Of a DNA stretch of 8,097 bases, positions 1 through 5,924 are shown piece after piece. The DNA comes from Clostridiales bacterium UBA1246 (GTDB taxonomy: Bacteria > Bacillota > Clostridia > Oscillospirales > Oscillospiraceae). Numbering within the stretch: position 1 is the first letter of the stretch; every line of letters starts with the position of its first letter. The notes below the pieces were generated by a model. The model was given only the letters and a program-made list of their open reading frames with translations. It made no database searches and was not told the origin of the DNA. Position numbers and translations under genes: made by a program. Where the stretch lies: contig DBWE01000126.1 in assembly GCA_002308315.1 (NCBI GenBank), positions 2,481 to 10,577 of the forward strand, read 5' to 3'.

Positions 1-535
1 CTGCTGCGGATACGGAGGCCATATCCAGGTGCCCAATCCGGCTCTGTTCGAAAAGATCGCCTCCTCCCGCGCGGAAGAAAAAGACGCGCCTTATATCGTC
101 TACTGCGCCAACTGCAGGGAGGTGTTTCTCAGCCGCGGCAAGGAGTGCAGTCATATACTCGATATCTACTTCGGCCCCGGCGAGGACGTGCCCACACTGC
201 AGCGGAAGCGGGAAAACGCGCTGCGGCTGAAGAAGGAAATGCTCAAGGAGATATGGAACATGGATTTCACCCCCGAGTCCGATCCCTGGGACGGCATCGA
301 GCTCGTCATCCCCGGGGAAATACAGGCGGCCATGGAAAAAAGTCTGATAAGCGAAGCCGATATCCGCGAAACGCTCTGGCGCGCCGAGCAGAGCGGCGAT
401 AAGCTCACGGGCGGAGGATACTCTCTGGCAAGTCTCCGCAAAAACGCCGCCACCTATTGGGTGCAGTACAGCGGCGCGGACGGAGTGTACCGGGTCGCCG
501 CCGCTTACTCTCACCGCATGAAATGGCGCGAATGA
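1..535 (+). CDS. Cysteine-rich CCG-domain iron-sulfur protein, C-terminal part (5' end outside window)
   Basis: The frame is open from the left edge (first full codon at position 2), so the start lies upstream; the GTG at 29 is an internal valine. About 177 residues are visible. They begin with CCGYGGH and, some 34 residues later, YCANC, which together match the second half of the CCG motif (Cx~35CCx~34CxxC) of heterodisulfide reductase B-like subunits, where it binds an unusual Fe-S cluster. After a lysine- and arginine-rich helix comes a C-terminal region with TYWVQY and a final AYSHRMKWRE. As I recall, this is how the pyridine nucleotide-disulfide oxidoreductase/dicluster-binding proteins next to DVU_1557-type genes end. 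Such proteins are probably cytoplasmic electron carriers. The flavin or ferredoxin modules, if present, are outside the window. The next gene starts 16 bp downstream in the same operon. The Fe-S domain is clear; the exact family is moderately supported. Confidence 0.75.
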   Translation, partial: CCGYGGHIQVPNPALFEKIASSRAEEKDAPYIVYCANCREVFLSRGKECSHILDIYFGPGEDVPTLQRKRENALRLKKEMLKEIWNMDFTPESDPWDGIELVIPGEIQAAMEKSLISEADIRETLWRAEQSGDKLTGGGYSLASLRKNAATYWVQYSGADGVYRVAAAYSHRMKWRE

Positions 536-551
536 CGAACGGGAGGCCGTA

Positions 552-743
552 ATGGACAATATAGAATGGAAATGCAATAAATGCGACAAGCCGCTCAAGC
601 CGAAGTCCACCGTGTTTGAATATATGGGGCGTTCCTTCAGCCACGAGGTGCTCGTATGCCCCGGCTGCGGCAAGGTATTCATACCTCAGTCCCTCGCCGA
701 GGGCCGCATGGCCGAGGTCGAGGAGGCCCTGGAGGACAAATGA
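552..743 (+). CDS. Small double-CxxC protein, DVU_1557-type putative redox protein
   Basis: A 63-residue protein starting at ATG 552, with GGGAGG at 541-546 and a 5-nt spacer. Two CxxC pairs (Cys8/Cys11 in CNKC and Cys36/Cys39 in CPGC) sit 24 residues apart, as in rubredoxin-like or zinc-ribbon folds, and would bind one metal ion. The tail (residues about 44-63) is an acidic helix ending LEDK. Size, Cys spacing and tail fit what I remember of the DVU_1557 family redox protein, which sits beside the dicluster-binding protein and an AMP-dependent ligase, exactly as here. Its stop overlaps the ligase start (ATGA, 740-743), which suggests translational coupling. Iron versus zinc cannot be told from sequence. 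It is too short to be an enzyme by itself and is more likely a carrier or partner of its neighbours. Confidence 0.72.
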   Translation: MDNIEWKCNKCDKPLKPKSTVFEYMGRSFSHEVLVCPGCGKVFIPQSLAEGRMAEVEEALEDK

Positions 744-1759
744 ACGGCTTTACCACTGCCGAGGATATCATAAACGGCGGCGCGGCCATGTGCCGCGTCA
801 GTCAGAAGGATATAAAGCGCGTCGTAACGATGCGCTCTTCCGGCAGCACGGGCCCGGCAAAGCGCCTTTACTTCACCGAGGGCGATCTCGAGCGCACAGC
901 GGACTATTTCCGCCGCGGCATGGCCCATATCTCGCCGCCCGGCTCGTCCGTCGCGATCCTGCTCGGCAGCGCGTCGCCCGACGGGCTCGGCTCTCTGCTT
1001 GCCGAGGGGCTCACGCGCCTCGGAGCGCGTCCTTTTCTCCACGGCGCCGTGGAGGACCACGGCGAGGCAGCGGCTTTTCTCGCCGCTCTCAGGCCGGACG
1101 TGATCGTGGCGGCGCCCGTGCCGCTGCGCCGTCTCGCGCTCTCTCTTCCTTTCCTCCGCCCCTCGGCAGTCCTGCTGAGCTCGGATTACGTCGCCGACAG
1201 TCTGCGGCAGACCGTGGCAAGAGTGTGGAACACCGCGGTGTATTCTCATTACGGCCTTACGGAAAGCGGGCTGGGCTTTGCCGTGCAGTGTCCCGCGCTG
1301 GAGGGTCATCACATACGCGAGGACGAATTTCTCACCGAGATAATAGACCCCGATACCGGCGCCGTCCTGCCGGACGGCCGGTGGGGCGAGATCGTGTTCA
1401 CCACCCTGCGCAGAGAGGCTATGCCTCTGAGGCGCTACCGCACCGGAGATATCAGCCGCATCATTCCCGGCACGTGCGCCTGCGGCCGGAGCGGGAAAAG
1501 GCTTGACAAGATACTCGGACGCATCGACGAAATAAAAAAGCCCGTCAGCATTTACACGCTGGACGAGCTTTTGTTGGGTGAAGACGGGATCCTGGACTAT
1601 TCCGCCTCGCTTCGGGGCGATACTCTTCGCCTCGAGGTGGTGGGCGACGCGGACAGGGCCGCGGAAATGACCGAACGGGCATTGCCCCGCTTTGCTGTCA
1701 GCGCCGCCGCGGTACGCGATATAAAAACGCGGGGCAAGCGGAGCGTCGCCATTCTCTGA
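740..1759 (+). CDS. Short PaaK-like AMP-dependent CoA ligase (DVU_1553-type)
   Basis: A 339-residue member of the adenylate-forming (ANL) superfamily, which activates a carboxylic acid as acyl-AMP and usually transfers it to CoA. Visible motifs are the phosphate loop SSGSTGPAKR (33-42), YGLTE (171-175, adenine-binding A5), YRTGD (233-237, ribose-binding Asp), CACGR (246-250, as in phenylacetate-CoA ligase PaaK) and LGRIDE (259-264, hinge). PaaK proteins are about 430 residues; here roughly 80-100 N-terminal residues before the phosphate loop are missing, and no alternative start can supply them because the preceding gene occupies that DNA. I chose ATG 740 because it overlaps the previous stop and has GGAGG at 731-735. 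A longer reading from ATG 656 would run inside the upstream gene. The substrate is unknown. It is co-transcribed with the CCG and double-CxxC proteins and is the last gene of that operon. Confidence 0.78.
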   Translation: MNGFTTAEDIINGGAAMCRVSQKDIKRVVTMRSSGSTGPAKRLYFTEGDLERTADYFRRGMAHISPPGSSVAILLGSASPDGLGSLLAEGLTRLGARPFLHGAVEDHGEAAAFLAALRPDVIVAAPVPLRRLALSLPFLRPSAVLLSSDYVADSLRQTVARVWNTAVYSHYGLTESGLGFAVQCPALEGHHIREDEFLTEIIDPDTGAVLPDGRWGEIVFTTLRREAMPLRRYRTGDISRIIPGTCACGRSGKRLDKILGRIDEIKKPVSIYTLDELLLGEDGILDYSASLRGDTLRLEVVGDADRAAEMTERALPRFAVSAAAVRDIKTRGKRSVAIL

Positions 1760-1765
1760 GGGCCG

Positions 1766-3022
1766 TCAGGGGATTATCCTGCGGCATTCGAGATAATATC
1801 TTTTGTCCAATGCGGGACCTATGGAAAAGCTCTTCTTCGGCAGCGCGCCGCTGCGTATTATCGAGGGGAAGAGCTCTTTTTTGTCCATTATCGGCATAAG
1901 GATGCCGGCGCAGTCCTTCCGCGAGCCGAGTTCGAGCACGGTCTCGCGGCCGTGTATGTAATCTATCCGCCCGCCGTGATTTTCGACGTAGCGTTCGGCA
2001 AACTCCTCGCAGGCCGCGATGCACTCGCCCAGCGTCAGCTCGCCTGTACCGCATTCCACGCTGCCCTCGCCCGTAAAGCAGGTCAGCTTATGCTTCTGCA
2101 GCCCGTCGAAACGGGAGAAAAACTCCTTCGCCTCGCGCAGATACGCCCCGGTGTCGGTATCGTAGATCAGTCTGTATATGGGCTCGAATATTATGGTGGC
2201 GTCGTGCAGATTTACGAGCTCCACCAGGGTCCTGCGCGCCGGATGCGTTTCCCTCTGATCCTCGCTCAGTCCCCCGCGCACCTGTTCCCAATTCATTTTC
2301 GCCGCGGCGAGGCTGTGGTTCCCGTCGCCCACCGCGAATATGACCGGCGCATTGCCGGCGCCGTATTTTTCCGCCAGTCGTTCCGGGCTCGCGAGCCTTT
2401 CGAGAGCTTTTTCTATCTTCTCCGCCCCGCTGCCGGATATCCTTCTGCCGCGGACGCGGCCGCCGCCCTCCATCAGCTCGAAATCGTACAGCGTTTCTCC
2501 CGCCTCTTTCTCGGCCGGAGCTATCACGCTCATTTCGGGATCGTCTATGAAAACGATTATGTGGGGCATCTCGAGGCAGGCCCTGCTTCTGACCTTTGCC
2601 CGCGGTGGCAGTCTTTCGGGCACTATGCCCTCGGTCGCCCTTATCGGGGAAGCGGAATCGGGGGAATAATCGTAGTATTCGAGATCGAGCAGACCGAGCA
2701 GGCCGCGTCTCACTCCGCCTCCCGATACGGTGCGCTCAACGAAAACGAACGACTCCTCCAGCGTTCTGAAAATGCCTCCGTCCGAATACTCCCGCATGCT
2801 CTTTTCTATGCCCGCGACAAGCTCGTCCACGTCGGGCCTGTCGAGATAAGCCTCCGGCAGCATAAGCCTGAGCGCGGACGGCGCTCCGCCCACCTTTTTT
2901 TCCACCCCGGCCCAGTAATCCGGCGCGGAGGTGAACTGATCGCAGGCTATTACCGACCACAGGCGCATATCGCTGTTTTCGGGGATAAGAATATCTCCCG
3001 GTACGAATATTTTTCGATCCAT
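1766..3022 (-). CDS. DUF1015 family protein
   Basis: A 418-residue protein on the minus strand. The ATG at 3022 is preferred because GGAG (plus-strand CTCC, 3029-3032) lies 6 nt ahead; an in-frame TTG at 3034 would place that site inside the gene. DUF1015 features include an N-terminal stretch with SVIACDQFTS (23-32), the family signature VGDGNHSLAAAK (231-242), HPARRTLVELVN (260-271), FEPIYR (279-284) and a C-terminal SFSIGPALDKRYYLECR (398-414). It is soluble, with no signal peptide or membrane segment. Length is normal for the family. The biochemical function of this bacterial branch is not established as far as I know, so I give none. It is a single gene, convergent with the ligase (6 bp between stop codons) and divergent from the Sel1/SH3b gene, so it belongs to neither operon. 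Confidence 0.86.
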   Translation of the reverse strand: MDRKIFVPGDILIPENSDMRLWSVIACDQFTSAPDYWAGVEKKVGGAPSALRLMLPEAYLDRPDVDELVAGIEKSMREYSDGGIFRTLEESFVFVERTVSGGGVRRGLLGLLDLEYYDYSPDSASPIRATEGIVPERLPPRAKVRSRACLEMPHIIVFIDDPEMSVIAPAEKEAGETLYDFELMEGGGRVRGRRISGSGAEKIEKALERLASPERLAEKYGAGNAPVIFAVGDGNHSLAAAKMNWEQVRGGLSEDQRETHPARRTLVELVNLHDATIIFEPIYRLIYDTDTGAYLREAKEFFSRFDGLQKHKLTCFTGEGSVECGTGELTLGECIAACEEFAERYVENHGGRIDYIHGRETVLELGSRKDCAGILMPIMDKKELFPSIIRSGALPKKSFSIGPALDKRYYLECRRIIP

Positions 3023-3049
3023 GCCGTGCTCCAATCACAAATATCAGCT

Positions 3050-3078
3050 ATATTACCACACGCACCGCGGTTTTGCAA
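3050..3078 (-). promoter_or_regulatory. Possible promoter for the DUF1015 gene
   Basis: Read on the minus strand, TTGCAA (3073-3078) is followed after 17 bp by TAATAT (3050-3055). Each box matches the sigma-A consensus at four of six positions. The -10 box lies 27 nt before the ATG at 3022. Spacing and position are good but the boxes are weak, so this is a tentative call. Confidence 0.35.
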
Positions 3079-3122
3079 TATGACCCGGGGCATAATAAAC
3101 ACACGTCACCGGCTATATGCTG

Positions 3123-3152
3123 TTGACTTTTCAGGATAAATTTGCTTATAAT
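3123..3152 (+). promoter_or_regulatory. Sigma-A promoter of the Sel1/SH3b gene
   Basis: TTGACT (3123-3128) and TATAAT (3147-3152) are separated by 18 bp: five of six and six of six consensus matches. Transcription would begin near 3158-3160, giving a leader of about 70 nt before ATG 3229. An AT-rich inverted repeat lies just downstream at the start of that leader. Confidence 0.8.
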
Positions 3153-3164
3153 ACTATCGGTATT

Positions 3165-3190
3165 CGATAAAAAACAGAGTTTTTTTATCG
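3165..3190. repeat. AT-rich perfect inverted repeat in the 5' leader, candidate operator
   Basis: Ten-base arms CGATAAAAAA (3165-3174) and TTTTTTATCG (3181-3190) are perfectly complementary around a 6-nt centre. It begins just after the likely transcription start of the Sel1/SH3b gene. The stem is too AT-rich to look like an intrinsic terminator and no separate T tract follows. It could be an operator bound by a dimeric repressor, or a leader hairpin. The motif TATCGG occurs at 3155-3160 and again at 3186-3191, overlapping the right arm. Confidence 0.5.
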
Positions 3191-3228
3191 GACAGCTGTA
3201 AAAGATCATACGGATACGGGGTCTGATT

Positions 3229-4287
3229 ATGGATAAAGATATATCTCTCCTTCTGCAGAAAGCCGAGAGCGGAAATCCCGCGGCTCAATATGAGCTTGCC
3301 AAGCGCTACGGGCGTATGATACAGGACGCCGAGAGCGATGAGGACACCTACAGCTATTCGAAGCAGGCCATGATGTGGCTGAAGAAATCCGCCATGCAGG
3401 GCTACGCTCCCGCAAAGGAGGCTCTGGAGGAGCTGAAAAAGGAAACGCTTGATTTTTCCGCCGACGCCGCGCAGGCCTCCGCTTCCTCCGGCAGGGACGG
3501 CGACGGCCGGACTCAGGCGCGGCAGGACGCGCCCCCCTCCGCCGAAACGGCAGCGCGTCCCGCTGCGGAGGACAGGCCGCGCGAGTCCTCCGCAGCCGTA
3601 AAGAACGCCTCTTTTTCTTCCTCGGGACCCGCTCCCTCCGGCGGCACGGTCGCTCCTCCCGTTCTGCCCGAAATGAACCCCCCTCTTCCCGACAGCTTCG
3701 TCGATGCGGACGCGGAAGAATACGATATGGAGACCGTTCATCCGGCAGGCCCGCTTTCGGGCCCCGGCGGAGTCATAGTGGTCGTACTGCTCATAATCAG
3801 CCTTCTTGCCAACGCGGTGCTCGTTTTCCTGCTGTGCCGCTCCAAAGCGGCCGAAGAAAAAGCTCCGCCTTCTCCCCCTCCTCCCATATCCGACGGCATA
3901 AATCTGCCGGTCATAGACGATCCGGAGCCCGCCGGGAACCCCGGCGAAGAGGTGAACGGCGAAGAGAACTCCGAGGCGACGGCTCCCGCCGATCCGGTCA
4001 TAGAAGAAAACGAGCAGCCCGTCACCGAAGAGGTCATAGACCTTGCTCAGCTGCGCAGGCTTGACTTCATCCCGTCGGAAATATACGGTGAATTCGTCTA
4101 CTACACCGTGCGGACGGAAGGGTACGACCTGAACATACGCAAGGGTCCGGGCACGAACTACGACGCCATCGGATCCATACCCAACGGCACTCAGATCGGC
4201 GTCGCGGCGGAGAACGAACGGTGGTATCTCGCCTGCTACGAAAATACCTACGGCTGGGTCTACGGCGACTATCTCCGCGCGCAGTAA
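3229..4287 (+). CDS. Membrane protein: Sel1-like region, one transmembrane helix, SH3b domain
   Basis: A 352-residue modular protein. Residues about 10-70 form Sel1-like (TPR-type) helices, seen in GNPAAQYELAKRYG (15-28), then WLKKSAMQGYAPAKEAL (50-66), suited to protein-protein contact. Residues 75-175 are a disordered Ala/Ser/Pro/Asp-rich linker. A single hydrophobic helix spans 181-203 and is followed by Arg/Lys. Residues 207-275 are an acidic Pro/Glu-rich spacer. Residues 289-350 are an SH3_3-type SH3b domain, recognisable by LNIRKGPGTNYDAIG (301-315) and WVYGDYLR (343-350); such domains often bind cell wall. There is no N-terminal signal, so the Sel1 part should be cytoplasmic and SH3b outside. 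GGGG (3218-3221) is a weak ribosome site 7 nt before the ATG. No catalytic domain is visible. A wall-sensing or scaffolding role is inference. It appears to be transcribed alone. Confidence 0.85.
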   Translation: MDKDISLLLQKAESGNPAAQYELAKRYGRMIQDAESDEDTYSYSKQAMMWLKKSAMQGYAPAKEALEELKKETLDFSADAAQASASSGRDGDGRTQARQDAPPSAETAARPAAEDRPRESSAAVKNASFSSSGPAPSGGTVAPPVLPEMNPPLPDSFVDADAEEYDMETVHPAGPLSGPGGVIVVVLLIISLLANAVLVFLLCRSKAAEEKAPPSPPPPISDGINLPVIDDPEPAGNPGEEVNGEENSEATAPADPVIEENEQPVTEEVIDLAQLRRLDFIPSEIYGEFVYYTVRTEGYDLNIRKGPGTNYDAIGSIPNGTQIGVAAENERWYLACYENTYGWVYGDYLRAQ

Positions 4288-4348
4288 GCCTTTTGCGATC
4301 CCGGCAAGGGCATAACGGCGGCTTCGTCTCCGCCTCCGAAAAAAAATG

Positions 4349-4377
4349 TTGACATGGACGGATTATTGTTTTATAAT
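4349..4377 (+). promoter_or_regulatory. Perfect consensus sigma-A promoter for the T-box operon
   Basis: TTGACA (4349-4354) and TATAAT (4372-4377) are separated by exactly 17 bp, a full consensus match. Transcription should start near 4384-4386, just ahead of the T-box Stem I. So strong a promoter fits control by premature termination rather than at initiation. It lies about 60 bp after the previous stop codon, so the T-box operon is independent of the Sel1/SH3b gene. Confidence 0.93.
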
Positions 4378-4391
4378 TCCTTCAACTTTCA

Positions 4392-4650
4392 TAAACGCTA
4401 AATGCTGTGACGGAATTAAGCTCCGTTCTCCCGCGCTTCAGAGAGTCGGCGTTCGCTGCGAGCCGACGCGCCGGAACGGCGGCTGTCTCACTCCCGAGCA
4501 GGATCCCGGATAATGGGATCCCGGTTTGCTCCGTTATCTTGGCAAAAGGCTTGTCTGAGCCTGGTGAGTTGGCGGGTCCTGCCCGCAACCGGGGTGGTAC
4601 CGCGGTATTGATTATCGTCCCCGAGATGCATGCATCTCGGGGATCTTTTT
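4392..4650 (+). promoter_or_regulatory. T-box leader, probable leucine (CTC) specifier
   Basis: A complete T-box riboswitch. The T-box core GGGGTGGTACCGCGG is at 4591-4605; its TGGT should pair with an uncharged tRNA ending ACCA. Stem I can be built by hand: TGCT/AGCA (4403-4406 with 4497-4500), CGG/CCG (4411-4413 with 4494-4496), AGC/GCT (4419-4421 with 4482-4484), CCGTT/AACGG (4423-4427 with 4475-4479), GCGC/GCGC (4433-4436 with 4468-4471) and GTCGGC/GCCGAC (4445-4450 with 4462-4467). The typical AGAGAG bulge and an 11-nt apical loop are present. In the specifier loop the codon followed by A is CTC (4487-4489), leucine; GTC or TCA readings fit less well. A hairpin at 4501-4521 (7-bp stem) may be Stem II, one at 4546-4561 lies between, and 4572-4586 may be Stem III. 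CGGGG before the core can pair with CCCCG at 4619-4623 as antiterminator. Uncharged tRNA-Leu should turn the operon on. Confidence 0.93.
4619..4650 (+). terminator. Intrinsic terminator of the T-box leader
   Basis: A perfect 10-bp stem, CCCCGAGATG (4619-4628) with CATCTCGGGG (4633-4642), around a CATG loop and followed by ATCTTTTT (4643-4650). Its 5' arm also pairs with the CGGGG of the T-box antiterminator, giving the expected mutually exclusive folds. The upper stem and loop are self-complementary (GATGCATGCATC). Confidence 0.95.
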
Positions 4651-4661
4651 ATTGCATTTGT

Positions 4662-4668
4662 AAAGGAG
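4662..4668 (+). promoter_or_regulatory. Ribosome binding site fixing a GTG start
   Basis: AAAGGAG lies 8 nt before GTG 4677 and just after the leader terminator. It decides the start of the LeuA-like gene: the same frame stays open back to 4407, but that stretch is the T-box leader RNA and carries its structured elements. Confidence 0.88.
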
Positions 4669-4676
4669 TTTTCAGC

Positions 4677-5924
4677 GTGAAAAAGATCACAGTATCCGAT
4701 CAGACTCTTCGTCTCAATCCTTCTCTGAGCTTCAGAGACAAGCTTGAGATCGCCCGTGAGCTCGATACGGCCCGCGTCGACGTCATAGAAACTCCGCAGA
4801 TCGAAGACGTCAAGGCCGATTCTCTGCTCGTCCGCACTCTTGCGTCCTCCATATCCGACTCCGTGCTTTCGGTCCCCGTCGGTCTCTCCGTGCGCGAGGC
4901 CGAGATCGCCTGGGAGGCCGTGAAGGGCGCCGCGAAGCCGCGTCTGTGCGTCTGCGCGCCTCTCAGTCCCGCCACGATGGAATACATCGGCGGCGTCAAG
5001 CCCGCCAAAATGCCGGAGCTGGTCACCGCCGTGGTATCCCGCTGCGCGGAGCTGTGCCCCGACGTGGAGTTCTCCGCTCTCGACGCGACGAGAGCCGAGA
5101 GCGGCTTCCTTCGGGAGATAATCGGCCGCGCGGCGTCCGCCGGAGCGTCGTCCGTGAGCGTATGCGACTCCGCGGGGATAATGCTGCCGGACGAATTTGC
5201 CGCCTTCATCTCTTCGCTTGACGTCGGCGTGCCGGTATCGGCGGAATGCTCCGACGAGCTCGGCCTCGGCGCCGCCTGCGCCTTTGCGGCTCTCGGCGCG
5301 GGCGCCGCGGGCGTAAAGACCGCGGCGGGCACGTCTCTTCCCTCTCTCGACACCGTCGCCGCCGTCTTCCGTACCCGCGGCGACAGACTGGGCTATGACT
5401 GCGCCCTTGACATGACCGTCCTCAACCGCTCCGTCAGGAACATACGAACCCTGCTCTCTCCCGCCAAAAGCATGCTCCCCTCGGCTTCCCCCCGCTCCGC
5501 CGCCGAGGCCGACGCAGCCGAGGATGAGGACACCCCCGTTCCCAGCACCTACAAGCTGAAAAGCTATGTGATAAACATAATCACCGGCGTCTCAGCCGAC
5601 GGCAAGGACAGCAACGACGCCATGGCCTCCGTCGTCATCGAGCAGGACGGCGAGGACCGGCGCGGTCTCTCCGGCGGCAACGGCCCCATAGACGCCGCCT
5701 TCAGCGCCATCGATCAGATCATCGGGCGTCACTACGAGCTGGACGATTTCCGCATCAAATCCGTGGACGAGGGCCGCGAGGCCGCGGGCAGCGCCCTTGT
5801 TAAGCTCAGAGAGCGCGGCTCGCTGTATACCGGCACGGGCCGTTCCTCCGACATAGTCGGCGCCGGCATACGCGCTTACCTGGCCGCCCTGAACAAAATA
5901 GCCTGGGAGGAGCGAAGCAAATGA
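4677..5924 (+). CDS. LeuA-like protein with degenerate catalytic barrel and intact LeuA regulatory domain
   Basis: A 415-residue relative of 2-isopropylmalate synthase (about 510 residues), the first leucine-specific enzyme, which condenses acetyl-CoA with 2-ketoisovalerate. Residues 1-260 follow the HMGL-type TIM barrel (SDQTLR at 7-12, ALDATRAESGF at 134-144, DSAGIMLPDEF at 164-174, SDELGLG at 192-198). Residues 262-292 are an Ala/Asp-rich linker, and 293-408 are the leucine-binding/dimerisation domain (SADGKDSNDAMASVVIE, GGNGPIDAAFSAID, YTGTGRSSDIVGAGIRAY). Active-site residues are replaced: the RDG of TLRDG reads R-L-N (12-14), losing the metal-binding Asp; the HxH pair reads E-C-S (190-192); the late GxGERxGN loop reads AGTSLPS (217-223). 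It therefore should not be a working LeuA. It has no stops or frameshifts, a good GTG start and a leucine T-box, so it looks like a maintained pseudoenzyme, perhaps a leucine sensor or partner subunit. Its stop overlaps the next start (ATGA). A distant reaction without this metal site cannot be excluded. Confidence 0.87.
   Translation: MKKITVSDQTLRLNPSLSFRDKLEIARELDTARVDVIETPQIEDVKADSLLVRTLASSISDSVLSVPVGLSVREAEIAWEAVKGAAKPRLCVCAPLSPATMEYIGGVKPAKMPELVTAVVSRCAELCPDVEFSALDATRAESGFLREIIGRAASAGASSVSVCDSAGIMLPDEFAAFISSLDVGVPVSAECSDELGLGAACAFAALGAGAAGVKTAAGTSLPSLDTVAAVFRTRGDRLGYDCALDMTVLNRSVRNIRTLLSPAKSMLPSASPRSAAEADAAEDEDTPVPSTYKLKSYVINIITGVSADGKDSNDAMASVVIEQDGEDRRGLSGGNGPIDAAFSAIDQIIGRHYELDDFRIKSVDEGREAAGSALVKLRERGSLYTGTGRSSDIVGAGIRAYLAALNKIAWEERSK

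Noticed and set aside
29..31. GTG as start of the first gene
   Set aside because: The frame is open to the left edge and the CCGYGG motif lies before this codon, so it is an internal valine.
616..1506. Arg/Ser/Gly-rich 296-residue frame on the plus strand
   Set aside because: Out-of-frame shadow of the double-CxxC and ligase genes, with the low-complexity composition typical of a wrong frame.
1952..3139. 395-residue open frame on the plus strand
   Set aside because: Opposite the DUF1015 gene, whose conserved motifs are clear; it also runs through the intergenic promoter region.
4317..4334. GGCGG/CCGCC hairpin after the Sel1/SH3b gene as a terminator
   Set aside because: Only 5 bp with an 8-nt loop, and it is followed by an A run, not a T run, on the transcribed strand; the opposite strand does not fit either.
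4407..4676. Upstream extension of the LeuA-like frame by 90 codons
   Set aside because: This DNA is the T-box leader including its terminator; the GTG at 4677 has the proper ribosome site and the HMGL homology starts there.
4677..5924. Calling the LeuA-like gene an authentic 2-isopropylmalate synthase or a decaying pseudogene
   Set aside because: The metal and catalytic residues are missing, which argues against an enzyme; the intact frame, conserved regulatory domain and dedicated T-box argue against decay.
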